From NCBI RefSeq assembly GCF_002368195.1, contig NZ_AP018178.1:2996791-3060790 (forward strand): a DNA stretch of 64,000 nt, in the 5' to 3' direction. This DNA is from Calothrix sp. NIES-2100 (lineage in GTDB: Bacteria; Cyanobacteriota; Cyanobacteriia; Cyanobacteriales; Nostocaceae). Positions 8,652 to 17,148 of the stretch are shown here, one piece after another (the stretch's first letter is position 1; each line of letters starts with the position of its first letter). The position numbers and the translations under genes are program-made. The notes beneath the pieces were generated by a model, which saw only the letters and a list, made by a program, of their open reading frames with translations, searched no databases and had not been told where the DNA came from.

Positions 8652-9415
8652 AACTGTAAAAAATAAATTTTTTACAAAATTTGCGGTCGAAGTCGCAAAC
8701 AATCTACAACTTTACAATTCACACAAATGCAGATTAATTGTAGGTAGGGCTGATATCAATTAGTAATTCGTAATTCGTAATTCGTAATTACCAAAATCCG
8801 ACACGATCTAGTTTTTAGGGCTGGAATCTGTTGCCGAATTTTAGAGAATTGGTATTATGCCTTACCTTCTTAATATTAGGTCGCATACCACTGAACCATT
8901 AAGCAGAGATCAAAATCTGTGGTCGATAGTTGTAACCCTATGAGCCGGCTACTTATATTCACTAGTTATTTTTACCAGAGAATATTTTCAGCTAAGTTAT
9001 TTGACTAAATAATACAGTAATTTCCCTTATCTAGGATCGGGGGTATCACACCTCATTATACTATAACCTCGGTAATTAAACATAATCAGCGCAATTAGTT
9101 GGCTAGATATTTCTGCGTAAATCTGCGGTGGTTGTCAGTTGTCAGTTGTCATTTGTCATCCTTGTCTCCCTTTCCCCTTCCCCCGACAAAGCTTTACATA
9201 GTTCGGTTTAATCGCGCCTACTTATAGCTGTAGCCAGATAGATTAGGACATCAAGCTAAAATAAAACCCTGACAATAAAAGGCTTTCAAGTCAGTCAACA
9301 GTCAACAGTCAACAGCTATACTTTATAAGGGAATGGAAAATTAATATTTCAAAACCTCTCTCCTTGTAGGAGAGAGGTTTTGAGCAAATTTTGCAAGTTG
9401 AGAAAGATTCTCTTA

Positions 9416-9578
9416 GAGGTTGTTTGAAAAGTAATTGGCTGTGATTTTCAGCACTGGTTGATCCCCCCTAGCCCCCCTTAAAAAGGGGGGAAAATCTCTC
9501 AAAGTCCCCCTTAAAAAGGGGGATTTAGGGGGATCTATAATGTTTTGCTACCAAGCAGAGGACTTTTAAAACATCCTC
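9416..9578. mobile_element. MITE, GAGGTTGTTTGAAAAGT family, copy 2 with TTA duplication
   Basis: A 163-bp element, inverted relative to the copy at 3902. It begins GAGGTTGTTTGAAAAGT and ends ACTTTTAAAACATCCTC. The 3-bp flanks are TTA at 9413-9415 and TTA at 9579-9581. The core carries the same paired C/G-run hairpins. No coding capacity. Confidence 0.75.
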
Positions 9579-9581
9579 TTA

Positions 9582-9895
9582 GGGACTTCCAAATAAAAAA
9601 ATATTCCAATCATTAACCTACCAAACCCGCAACTCGTAGGGGCGGGGTAACCCCGCATTGGTGTCAACTTAAGTCAAAACGCTTATTCCACAGGCATTTT
9701 ACCCCACCCCTCAATCCCCTCCCCGTTTACGGGGAGGGGACGTTTTGCGTCAGCAAAACTGGGGTGGGGTAGCGCGGATCTTGGTGGTACGTGATTTTGT
9801 ATCAAATCATATCCAGGCAAGGGTTTCACGTTAAGTTGACACCAATGGGTTACCCCGCCCCTACAATTTGGCATAATTTATTTTTTGGAGTTCCC
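9582..9895. mobile_element. second MITE type with GGGA..TCCAAA ends, abutting copy 2 and the amidase stop codon
   Basis: The left end GGGACTTCCAAATAAA and the right end (reverse complement GGGAACTCCAAAAAATAAA) match at about 22 of 28 positions. Inside lies a second inverted pair: GTAGGGGCGGGGTAACCC at about 9637-9654 and its complement near 9847-9864, continued by TTGGTGTCAACTTAA. A CCCTCCCC/GGGGAGGG hairpin sits in the centre. The flanks are TTA at 9579-9581, shared with the neighbouring element, and TTA at 9896-9898, which is the amidase stop codon. Confidence 0.6.
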
Positions 9896-10648
9896 TTAGA
9901 GAATTTTGCAGTGTCCAGCAAAAACAAAATGTACGTCTCGGTTTCCTTGGGTTTTGTCAGGCCACTTTACCCAATAATGCTGTTCTTCAAAACGAGCATC
10001 TAATACTTGGTATTTTCCGGGAGCAATATCAATTAGAGTTTCTTGAGGTAAATCTGAGGATTGATCTGTAGATGGTTTTAACACAGTTGGCGTTTTAATC
10101 TCCAAAATGTGATCTTTATTAGATTTGGCTGTATCTTCCCCTGAATCACCAATTAATCCATCTTTGATGGCTTCAGCCATTTTTTCAGCATCAAAGATAT
10201 CCATATCTGTTTGGGAATCACAAAAGCAGCACTCAACTAAAATAGCTGGCATTTGTGTATTTCTCAAGACAAATAGAGGTGTATTTTTAACGCCTCGAGT
10301 GGCAAACCCTAGTTTTGCAATCTCTTTGAGAACTGATTGCGCTATACCTTTTGAGGCGTTACTCATAGCGAAAACTTCTGTGCCATGAACTTTATTATTG
10401 AATGCATTAAAATGAATAGAAACAAAAATATTCACATTATTTGCATTCGCTTTATTAGTTCTTTGCTGCAAAGAATCCTTGACACTATTAGCTGTCTTAG
10501 GAGTGCAATCAATCACAGTATGACCAGCTGCTGTTAATTTTTGTATTAGCAGCGTACCCACTGCTTTAGTTAAATGATCTTCTTTTTGAATACCTGGCGC
10601 TCCTGTATCAGGAGGGCAATTGTGTCCCATATCAATACCAAATTTCAT
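9896..10648 (-). CDS. N-acetylmuramoyl-L-alanine amidase (Amidase_3), no signal peptide
   Basis: A 250-residue zinc amidase of the AmiC/CwlV type. Zinc ligands are visible in IDMGHNCPPD (near the start), an acidic residue in QKED, and SIHFNAFN; the catalytic Glu is in ILVECCFCDS. These enzymes cut the MurNAc-L-Ala bond of peptidoglycan. A short C-terminal beta domain follows a linker (about 205-250, PGKYQVLDARFEEQHYWVKW). There is no signal peptide or membrane anchor, so release would need lysis, a holin-like route or another export path, as for phage-like lysins. The stop codon coincides with the TTA duplication of the neighbouring MITE. Enzyme class is secure. Confidence 0.88.
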   Translation of the reverse strand: MKFGIDMGHNCPPDTGAPGIQKEDHLTKAVGTLLIQKLTAAGHTVIDCTPKTANSVKDSLQQRTNKANANNVNIFVSIHFNAFNNKVHGTEVFAMSNASKGIAQSVLKEIAKLGFATRGVKNTPLFVLRNTQMPAILVECCFCDSQTDMDIFDAEKMAEAIKDGLIGDSGEDTAKSNKDHILEIKTPTVLKPSTDQSSDLPQETLIDIAPGKYQVLDARFEEQHYWVKWPDKTQGNRDVHFVFAGHCKIL

Positions 10649-10944
10649 AATTTTTCTCCTGTGTATTCCCTTAAAAAGTTAATTTAGCTGTATCACCAAT
10701 TACCTATATTAGTCCAAGAGCGATCGCCTTGGCGGTAATAAAAAGTCAGTAATTACTGTAAGCCAATGTAAAGATAACCGTAATCTGCTCTTAAAGAGGT
10801 GAAATTACCCAAAATTTGAGTAATAGAGAAGCTCTATGGGCAATAAAGGCACAATAAAGCCTAAAACTTGCCGATACGCTCCTCTGCTTTCCTGTCCCTC
10901 TACTCTCTTGCTTTCTTAATGTGCTTACTTAGGTGTGTAACAAG

Positions 10945-11529
10945 TTACAGCCAGTGTTTGGGATAAGTCCTCTCTTGTGCAAGGTTATTGAAAACTACAG
11001 CACAGAGTACCAGAATTACGGAACCTTCCAGTGCAGGTGTTAGCAGAAATTGCCATTGAGCTTTTGTCATCATGACAACTAATGCAACTGCTCCTGAAGG
11101 CGGGTGTAAAGTTCCGGTAAACTGCATCATCCCTATGGCGGTAGCGACAGCCATTCCCATAGCCCAAGGTTCGGAACCGAAAAGATGCAAAATAGTTAGG
11201 CTAACTAAGGCAGCTATCAGATTACCGCCAATCACATTCCGGGGTTGGGCTAAAGGACTGTCAGGTATGCCAAATATTAAAACGCTGGTGGCACCAAAGG
11301 GAGCCATCAACAGTGGTGAGTTGGTTTTCACAGAAAGGTAAGCTGTGGCGGCTATGCCAATAAAACTACCCAGCCAAGACCAGAAAATATGTTTATGATG
11401 GGGTCTATCTATAGGTACTGAACGCTTAGTTCCGCAGAGCTTAACACAGTAATTTTTCCATTTTGATGAAATGCTTTTGTAATTTAACCTGGGCAGATAG
11501 GTGTAATTAATTCGCTCTTTGGGTAACAT
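10945..11529 (-). CDS. HPP-family integral membrane protein
   Basis: A 194-residue protein with about four membrane helices after a basic N-terminal tail (1-50). It carries the family signature LHPPSGAVALV, and other conserved blocks are MAPFGATSVLIFGIP and PRNVIGGN. Members of this family act as nitrite transporters in chloroplasts and cyanobacteria, so anion or nitrite transport is the best guess, but no nitrogen genes adjoin it. It is monocistronic. Confidence 0.82.
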   Translation of the reverse strand: MLPKERINYTYLPRLNYKSISSKWKNYCVKLCGTKRSVPIDRPHHKHIFWSWLGSFIGIAATAYLSVKTNSPLLMAPFGATSVLIFGIPDSPLAQPRNVIGGNLIAALVSLTILHLFGSEPWAMGMAVATAIGMMQFTGTLHPPSGAVALVVMMTKAQWQFLLTPALEGSVILVLCAVVFNNLAQERTYPKHWL

Positions 11530-12105
11530 AGGCTTTTTAAATTCTCATGACTAACCACATCAAAAAACAGCAAACTGGGAAAAGTTAGCTGCACAATACC
11601 TACCTTGCGAACCCTAAAATTTAGGAATAAACAAAGGAAATTCCGCCAATTTCATTGGTAAAAGAATGTCTCAAGCTTGAATAATTGCTGAATTTAACAT
11701 GCAAAAATTTAGCCTAAATCGCAATTTTGCTAGACAAGGCTCTCAATGCATAAATCAGCATTTTTAGGGAAAGATTTACATCTACCCAGAAATGCAAACT
11801 TAAGAAGTTGATTTAATTATGATTCAATGTCAGGATTCTTTAACATTTTAAACTTAATATTACTTTTAATTCGTCAAACTAAACTTCTAAAATATATAAA
11901 AAAACCATAAATTATATAAAAAATGCTTATCAATGAAGAGTGTGAGAGAGCAGATAATCGTGGCAGAAGGTTGCAGGAAAGCGGAAAGTGAGCTTATAGG
12001 CGTAGCTACTTGCAGATATCTAAAAATTTTTTCAAATTCTTACTTTAGATAGGGGTATTTTTGTCTGAGTTTGAGTCAGGTTGGAGTTAGCAAAATTGTT
12101 GCCTA
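11530..12105. other. 576-bp AT-rich intergenic region
   Basis: This lies between the HPP gene and the 3' end of the amino-acid transporter. It is AT-rich with poly-A and poly-T tracts around 11880-11930. I see no credible gene, RNA or transposon end. The promoter of the HPP gene should lie at its left side. Confidence 0.5.
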
Positions 12106-12840
12106 CTAGAGCATTTTTTCTAAGAATTGCTGGGCGCGATCGCACTGGGGATTGTGGAAGAATTGGCTAGGAGTGGTATCTTCTGCCAAAATTCCTCTAT
12201 CGAGAAACATAATCCGACTGGCGACTTCTCTGGCGAATCCCATTTCATGGGTGACAATCGCCATTGTAATTCCTGTGTGGGCTAAAGCTTGCATCACTTC
12301 CAGCACATCTTTAACCATTTCCGGATCTAAAGCTGAAGTGGGTTCATCAAATAAAATCATCTCTGGTTCCATCGCCAAAGCGCGGGCGATCGCTACTCTT
12401 TGTTTCTGTCCGCCTGATAATTTAGATGGGTAGACATCTGCTTTTTCGGCTAAACCTACTTTTGTCAGTAACTCCAGTCCTTTAGTTTTGGCTAACTCTT
12501 TATCTACTCCCTTAACTTTAATCGGCGCATAGGTGACATTTTGCATTACTGTCATGTGGGGAAATAAATTAAAGTGTTGAAACACCATCACCAACTGTTG
12601 GCGAACCTGAGCAATATTGATTTTAGGATTAGTAATTTCTCGATCGTGAAAATAAATTTTGCCTCTAGTTGGATGTTCTAACAAATTCAAGCACCGAAGA
12701 AAGGTAGATTTACCAGAACCAGAAGGGCCAAGAATCGCCACCACTTCACCTTGGTTAATCTCTGTAGAAATATCTTTGAGTACATCAAGTTTGCCAAAGG
12801 ATTTGCACAAAAATTCTGTACGAATAAGGACTTTACTCAC
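12106..12840 (-). CDS. polar amino-acid ABC transporter ATP-binding protein (GlnQ/BgtA-like)
   Basis: A 244-residue ATPase with Walker A GPSGSGKST, Q-loop VFQHFNLFPHMTV, signature LSGGQKQR, Walker B ILFDEPTSALDPE and the H-loop THEMGF. The HFNLFPHMTV and EMGFAREVA blocks are typical of the polar amino-acid subfamily. It starts with GTG at 12840, eight bases inside the end of the upstream binding protein-permease gene, so the two are translationally coupled. Together they match the BgtAB arrangement described for basic amino acids and glutamine in cyanobacteria. Confidence 0.93.
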   Translation of the reverse strand: MSKVLIRTEFLCKSFGKLDVLKDISTEINQGEVVAILGPSGSGKSTFLRCLNLLEHPTRGKIYFHDREITNPKINIAQVRQQLVMVFQHFNLFPHMTVMQNVTYAPIKVKGVDKELAKTKGLELLTKVGLAEKADVYPSKLSGGQKQRVAIARALAMEPEMILFDEPTSALDPEMVKDVLEVMQALAHTGITMAIVTHEMGFAREVASRIMFLDRGILAEDTTPSQFFHNPQCDRAQQFLEKML

Positions 12841-14320
12841 TTTGTCTCAATCTCCTTTCTAAAACCGATGCAGCAAAGGTAAGACCCATAACTAAAACAT
12901 AGTAGATGAACCCAGCAAACAGCAGTGGTTCAAAGTAAATATATTTATTTGCACCAACAATTTGGGCGCTGCGTAATATTTCCACTACACCAATTGTTGA
13001 GACTAAAGCCGAATCTTTCAATAGTCCAATAGTTTCATTTACCAATGCGGGAAGAATGTTTTTCAACGCTTGGGGTAGAATAATGTCCCACATCATCAAT
13101 TGGTAAGGAACACCCATCGACAACGCCGCTTCAGTTTGTCCTTTATCTACAGCTTGAATTCCACCCCTGATGGTTTCCGACATATAAGCCCCAGAGTTAA
13201 GTGTAAAAGTTAACACCCCCGCTTGTAAAGCTGAGATGTCATAGCCTGTAAGCTGGGGTGTGGCATAGTAAACCAACGCCAATTGTAATAATAAAGGTGT
13301 GCCACGAAATACAGAGGTGTAAGCGTTAGCCAGCCAGGTAAGAGGCTTGATGCCGGTAATTTTGCATAAAGAGAGAACTGTACCCCAAATTAAGCCGAGA
13401 AATACGGAGAAGAGTGTAAATAATAAGGTTAGGGGGATACCTTTGAGGATAAAGGGAATTTCCGGAAGAATGCGGGTAAAGTCTAGATTTAAACCGCCTT
13501 TAGCAGGTGAGGATAAAGTCGGGGCGGAGGTACTTTGCGTAAACCACTTAGTAACTAATTTTTCAAGTTCGCCATTGTCCTTCATTTGTTGCAAACCTTG
13601 ATTAAAAGGTTGGACAAAAGCCGAACCCTTAGGAAATGCGATCGCCGATCCACTCGCCTCTTCGGAAGGAATGACGTTAAACTCTAATTCTGGGTTAGCT
13701 TGAGCAAATCCTTTAGCTACAGTATCCTCAACAATTGCAGCATCAATTCGCCCTGATTTAATTTCTTGAATAATTTCCGGGACTTTATTTAGTTGCTTGA
13801 GTTGAATACCTTTAACTTTTTGAGCAATTTTTTTGGCATTTTGTTCTTGAATAGTTCCCAATTGAACGCCAACTTTTTTCCCGGCTAAATCTGGCGGCTG
13901 TTTGAGATTGCTATTTTTAGGAGCGACAATAGTATCTTTGGCTTCGTAATAAATAATCGAAAAATCGACATTTTTCTTGCGTTCTGGGGTAGGAGTCATC
14001 CCCGCCATCACAAAATCAGCGCGATTTGCTTGGAGTGCAGGAATTAATCCATTAAAATCCGATTCCATTATGTTGAGTTTAAACCCCAGTTTTTGCGCCA
14101 GACTTTTGGCAATATCTACATCAAAGCCAACAATTTGTCTTTCACCGCCTTGAGTATCATAAAACTCGTAAGGTGGGTAATCTGGGGAAGTAACCATCGT
14201 CAGCGAGTCCTTACCTAAAGGTGAAGCCGCTTTGAGAGAATGACTTTGCACTGCGATGAGGCTGATTACTAGTATGGCTGCAAACAGCATAGTTAACAGC
14301 CTGAATTGTCTTTTGTGCAT
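12833..14320 (-). CDS. fused amino-acid-binding protein and permease (BgtB-like)
   Basis: A single polypeptide of about 495 residues. It has a signal anchor (near 5-25), a periplasmic binding domain (SPDYPPYEFYD, VGFDVDIAKSLAQKLG, VGVQLGTIQE), then a permease domain from about residue 285 with several helices and the EAA-type loop (EAALSMGVPYQLMMWDIILPQAL). The fusion tethers the substrate receptor to the membrane channel. The ATG at 14320 gives MHKRQFRLL plus a signal; the earlier in-frame codon at 14344 adds eight unlikely residues. Its ATPase overlaps the 3' end. Substrate is likely glutamine or basic amino acids, inferred from architecture. Confidence 0.9.
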   Translation of the reverse strand: MHKRQFRLLTMLFAAILVISLIAVQSHSLKAASPLGKDSLTMVTSPDYPPYEFYDTQGGERQIVGFDVDIAKSLAQKLGFKLNIMESDFNGLIPALQANRADFVMAGMTPTPERKKNVDFSIIYYEAKDTIVAPKNSNLKQPPDLAGKKVGVQLGTIQEQNAKKIAQKVKGIQLKQLNKVPEIIQEIKSGRIDAAIVEDTVAKGFAQANPELEFNVIPSEEASGSAIAFPKGSAFVQPFNQGLQQMKDNGELEKLVTKWFTQSTSAPTLSSPAKGGLNLDFTRILPEIPFILKGIPLTLLFTLFSVFLGLIWGTVLSLCKITGIKPLTWLANAYTSVFRGTPLLLQLALVYYATPQLTGYDISALQAGVLTFTLNSGAYMSETIRGGIQAVDKGQTEAALSMGVPYQLMMWDIILPQALKNILPALVNETIGLLKDSALVSTIGVVEILRSAQIVGANKYIYFEPLLFAGFIYYVLVMGLTFAASVLERRLRQSE

Positions 14321-14903
14321 CAGAATTACGCCGATAAACTCCAAAATAAGAGAAATTTTATTTATAGTTTTGATTGTTTGCGATCAGTTTATACCAAATC
14401 AAATAATGTTTGCGACACATCAATCAATAATATTCTAGAGGGCACGGCAGTGCCGTGCCCCTACAATCTGTCGCATTCTTTTTTCAAATTGGTATTACTA
14501 TTATCTATTGCTCATGCTCAATCTCATAATTACTATCATCAGTAAAAGATTTGGTGTATTGTTAGTTTTTGTTTTTGTTATTCCCTACAAATCGTAATTA
14601 TACTGACCTAATCATTGTTATTCATAACCCATTACTCACAGTATTCAGCTTGGTTGTATCTGGATAGTGTTCAACAATTGCCAGCTAGTTGAGCCTTATA
14701 ATCCATCTACATTACCCTTCATTTATCTCTCAAAAAATTCACACGTTTTTTGGATATTATATTACTAATATATCAATTTGTTAATATAAATTAATAAGTA
14801 AATATAAGGGTTTTTATTAAATATTTATATCGGTAGATTTTACGTTGTTTGAATTTTGCAAAACTGAAAGTATTGAATTGTCATTCATAACCTTTTTAGA
14901 GAA
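14321..14903. other. 583-bp intergenic region with a MITE-like element
   Basis: A divergent promoter region between the amino-acid transporter and the glycosidase. It contains a palindromic element (14391-14495) and otherwise AT-rich sequence. No additional gene is supported. Confidence 0.55.
14391..14495. repeat. MITE-like element with ATACCAA ends and GGGCACGGCA palindrome core
   Basis: Terminal inverted repeats ATACCAAAT..TGCGACA and its counterpart TGTCGCA..AAATTGGTAT bracket a 21-nt G/C palindrome (14440-14460) with arms GGGCACGGCA/TGCCGTGCCC. It lies about 70 bp upstream of the transporter start codon and could carry or displace promoter elements. Confidence 0.6.
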
Positions 14904-16832
14904 ATGCCATCTACCACTTCCAACCTATCAAATGTTCAGACACCCAATGGACAAGAATTTATTGCCAAAAGCATCTATCCCTTCAACTGGGATGATATTT
15001 ATCATATTTATTTAGATATTTGGGGATTGAACTCTATTAGTTATTCTCACAATTTATTGGCAAGTAATAATCCACCTCAACCTTCACAGGCAAAGATTCA
15101 AACCTACCAAAACATTGTAGATATTTATACGATTCAAGATGCGGTAGTCATGTTTAAAGTTGGCGATCGCATCGATGGATATAAGAATCTTGGGGCTTAT
15201 GTATCTCAACTCCGTACTCAGGATGACCCCATCATGTTCGGGGAAGACGACTCTGACAATGAAGGAGAAGATTTTACGCAAGAGAATGTCAATGTGATGT
15301 TGACATCCTTAAAATTTGATAATTTTAAGATAATTGGAAATAAAATTTATGACCCCAATGGACAAGAATTTATTGCCAAAGGAATCAATACCTTCACCTG
15401 GGATAAAGATTATTCTGTTTATTTAGATACTTGGGGTTTTAACACTATTAGAGTTCCTAACTATTTATTAGGAAGTTATAATCAGCCCCACCCTGCACAG
15501 GACAATTATCAAACAAACCACAAGATTGTCAATGTTTATACGAGTCAAGATGCAGTAGTCATTTTTGACGCTCACGATCGCATTGGTGGATATTACGAAG
15601 GCGATCAATGGGAAATTCTCAAAGACTATTGGCGCGACATGGCGAGGGAGTTTAAAGATAATCCCTATGTTTGGTTTAACTTACACAACGAGCCGGGAAA
15701 CAGTAAAGCTCAACCTGAAAAATGGGTAGATTATCACCGTCAATTAATTGACATCATCCGATCTGAAGGTGCTAACAATGTCATTGTGATCGATGGAGAA
15801 GCGTGGGGACAAGACTATCAAACTCAGACAATTGCTAGTGATGCTCACAATATTATTGCAGGTAACGAAAATATAGTGTTTTCAATCCACGTTTACGACC
15901 AGTGGATGAACCAGGATATTGGGGCTTATTTCGATAAACTCCAGGCTCAGGATATTCCCGTCATAGTCGGGGAATACGGCTCTGAAAATGTCGGAAAAAA
16001 CGTTACGCAAGCGAGCGTCAATATGATGTTGGCAGCTGAGTCACGGGAGATTGGACGAATTGCTTGGGTAGGAAAAGCTAATGATAACAATGATTTAACC
16101 TATGGAAAGGGCGGACATGCTGATTATTTCAATAGTACTAATACAGAGATTTTGACTGATTTAGGCAATCTGGTATGGGGAGATTTGCAGCGAACTGAGG
16201 ATTTAGGTTATGCAGATCATAATTTTTGGACGCGCTTTACCAGTCCCGATAAAGCTTCCCAAGCAGCTCAACAAGGCATTTACGACATTGTACTCAGGGA
16301 GATTTCTGGTAATAAGAATTTCTCTAATAAACGTCAATCTAGCATCTTCATCTCAGGTGATGCTGGCAACAATAAATTCCAGGGTGAAGATAAAGACGAT
16401 GTACTAATCGGCAAAGATGGTTTAGACAGACTATCTGGTCAGAATGGTAACGATTTACTAGTGGGTGGTAAAGGTAATGATGATCTAACAGGCGGTTCCG
16501 GGAATGATATTTTTTATATCGACGGCAGAGATGGCGGTATGGATACTATCACAGACTTTAACCCAGAAACTGACGCACTGTATATCAACAATATTATGCC
16601 AGTTGCCCAAGCTTGGACGGCTGCCGGACTTGATAAAACTAATCGTTATGGTCATCTCGGTGCGCTGCGAGTTACGAATCTGGAAGATTTAGCTGATTTA
16701 ACCGGGGTTCTTAACAAACTGGGAGGGAGTTACGGCGCATACACCAGTAAGAATCAAAATCAACTAATTCTGGATTTGGGCGAAACAATGGTTCAACTCA
16801 ACGGTTTATCTAACTTTCAGGTGATCCGTTGA
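14904..16832 (+). CDS. glycoside hydrolase family 5 (cellulase-like) with RTX repeats and a degenerate internal duplicate
   Basis: A 642-residue protein. The catalytic domain is the second unit (about 151-400), with acid/base E263 in NLHNEPGN and nucleophile E357 in VIVGEYGSEN. The first unit (14-135) is a shortened copy: it aligns with 152-230 and then jumps to 338-378, so about 105 residues including the HNEP motif are missing; it keeps only E114. RTX-type calcium nonapeptides (GNDLLVGGKGNDDLTGGSGND, split over about 480-500) and a C-terminal domain suggest type I secretion; there is no N-terminal signal peptide. It would cleave beta-1,4-glucans outside the cell; substrate is inferred. Confidence 0.85.
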   Translation: MPSTTSNLSNVQTPNGQEFIAKSIYPFNWDDIYHIYLDIWGLNSISYSHNLLASNNPPQPSQAKIQTYQNIVDIYTIQDAVVMFKVGDRIDGYKNLGAYVSQLRTQDDPIMFGEDDSDNEGEDFTQENVNVMLTSLKFDNFKIIGNKIYDPNGQEFIAKGINTFTWDKDYSVYLDTWGFNTIRVPNYLLGSYNQPHPAQDNYQTNHKIVNVYTSQDAVVIFDAHDRIGGYYEGDQWEILKDYWRDMAREFKDNPYVWFNLHNEPGNSKAQPEKWVDYHRQLIDIIRSEGANNVIVIDGEAWGQDYQTQTIASDAHNIIAGNENIVFSIHVYDQWMNQDIGAYFDKLQAQDIPVIVGEYGSENVGKNVTQASVNMMLAAESREIGRIAWVGKANDNNDLTYGKGGHADYFNSTNTEILTDLGNLVWGDLQRTEDLGYADHNFWTRFTSPDKASQAAQQGIYDIVLREISGNKNFSNKRQSSIFISGDAGNNKFQGEDKDDVLIGKDGLDRLSGQNGNDLLVGGKGNDDLTGGSGNDIFYIDGRDGGMDTITDFNPETDALYINNIMPVAQAWTAAGLDKTNRYGHLGALRVTNLEDLADLTGVLNKLGGSYGAYTSKNQNQLILDLGETMVQLNGLSNFQVIR

Positions 16833-17148
16833 TGCACTGTGATTACTGCTGTAATTTTCAGGGCACAACAATGTTTACTGATATCAACTTACAGCATCTT
16901 CCTGTAAATAAACCACATTTGGCGTAGGGGCACAGCAGTGCTGTGCCCTGAGAGTGTGGTTCAACTACGTGAAAACTGCTGTAAATTCGGGCAGTGGTTG
17001 ATTGAATTCGGGTAGTCGTTCATAGTCTGAATAACGCTTGAATTAAGCCGTGCCGATAAACGCTATTGGCTTGAATGAATTGTTAAGCTACCACATTAAC
17101 AGAAAGATTAATCCTCAATATTTAAAATCCAATTTGGGAATTTTCGCT
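16833..17148. other. intergenic region between convergent genes with a 21-nt palindrome
   Basis: The glycosidase and the phosphotransferase genes converge here. The only feature I see is the palindrome at 16928-16948 (arms GGGCACAGCA/TGCTGTGCCC), a sequence variant of the ones at 14440 and 20381. It may function as a bidirectional terminator, although it lacks a T-run. Confidence 0.55.

Larger units (their letters stand above)
8652..9895. other. 1.2-kb repeat-rich intergenic region
   Basis: No gene is supported. The region holds heptamer arrays at 8763-8790 (CGTAATT), 9131-9159 (TTGTCAG) and 9294-9317 (GTCAACA), a perfect CCTCTCTCCT hairpin near 9353-9379, and two directly abutting miniature transposons (9416-9578 and 9582-9895). 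Frames across it are repeat artefacts. Confidence 0.7.
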
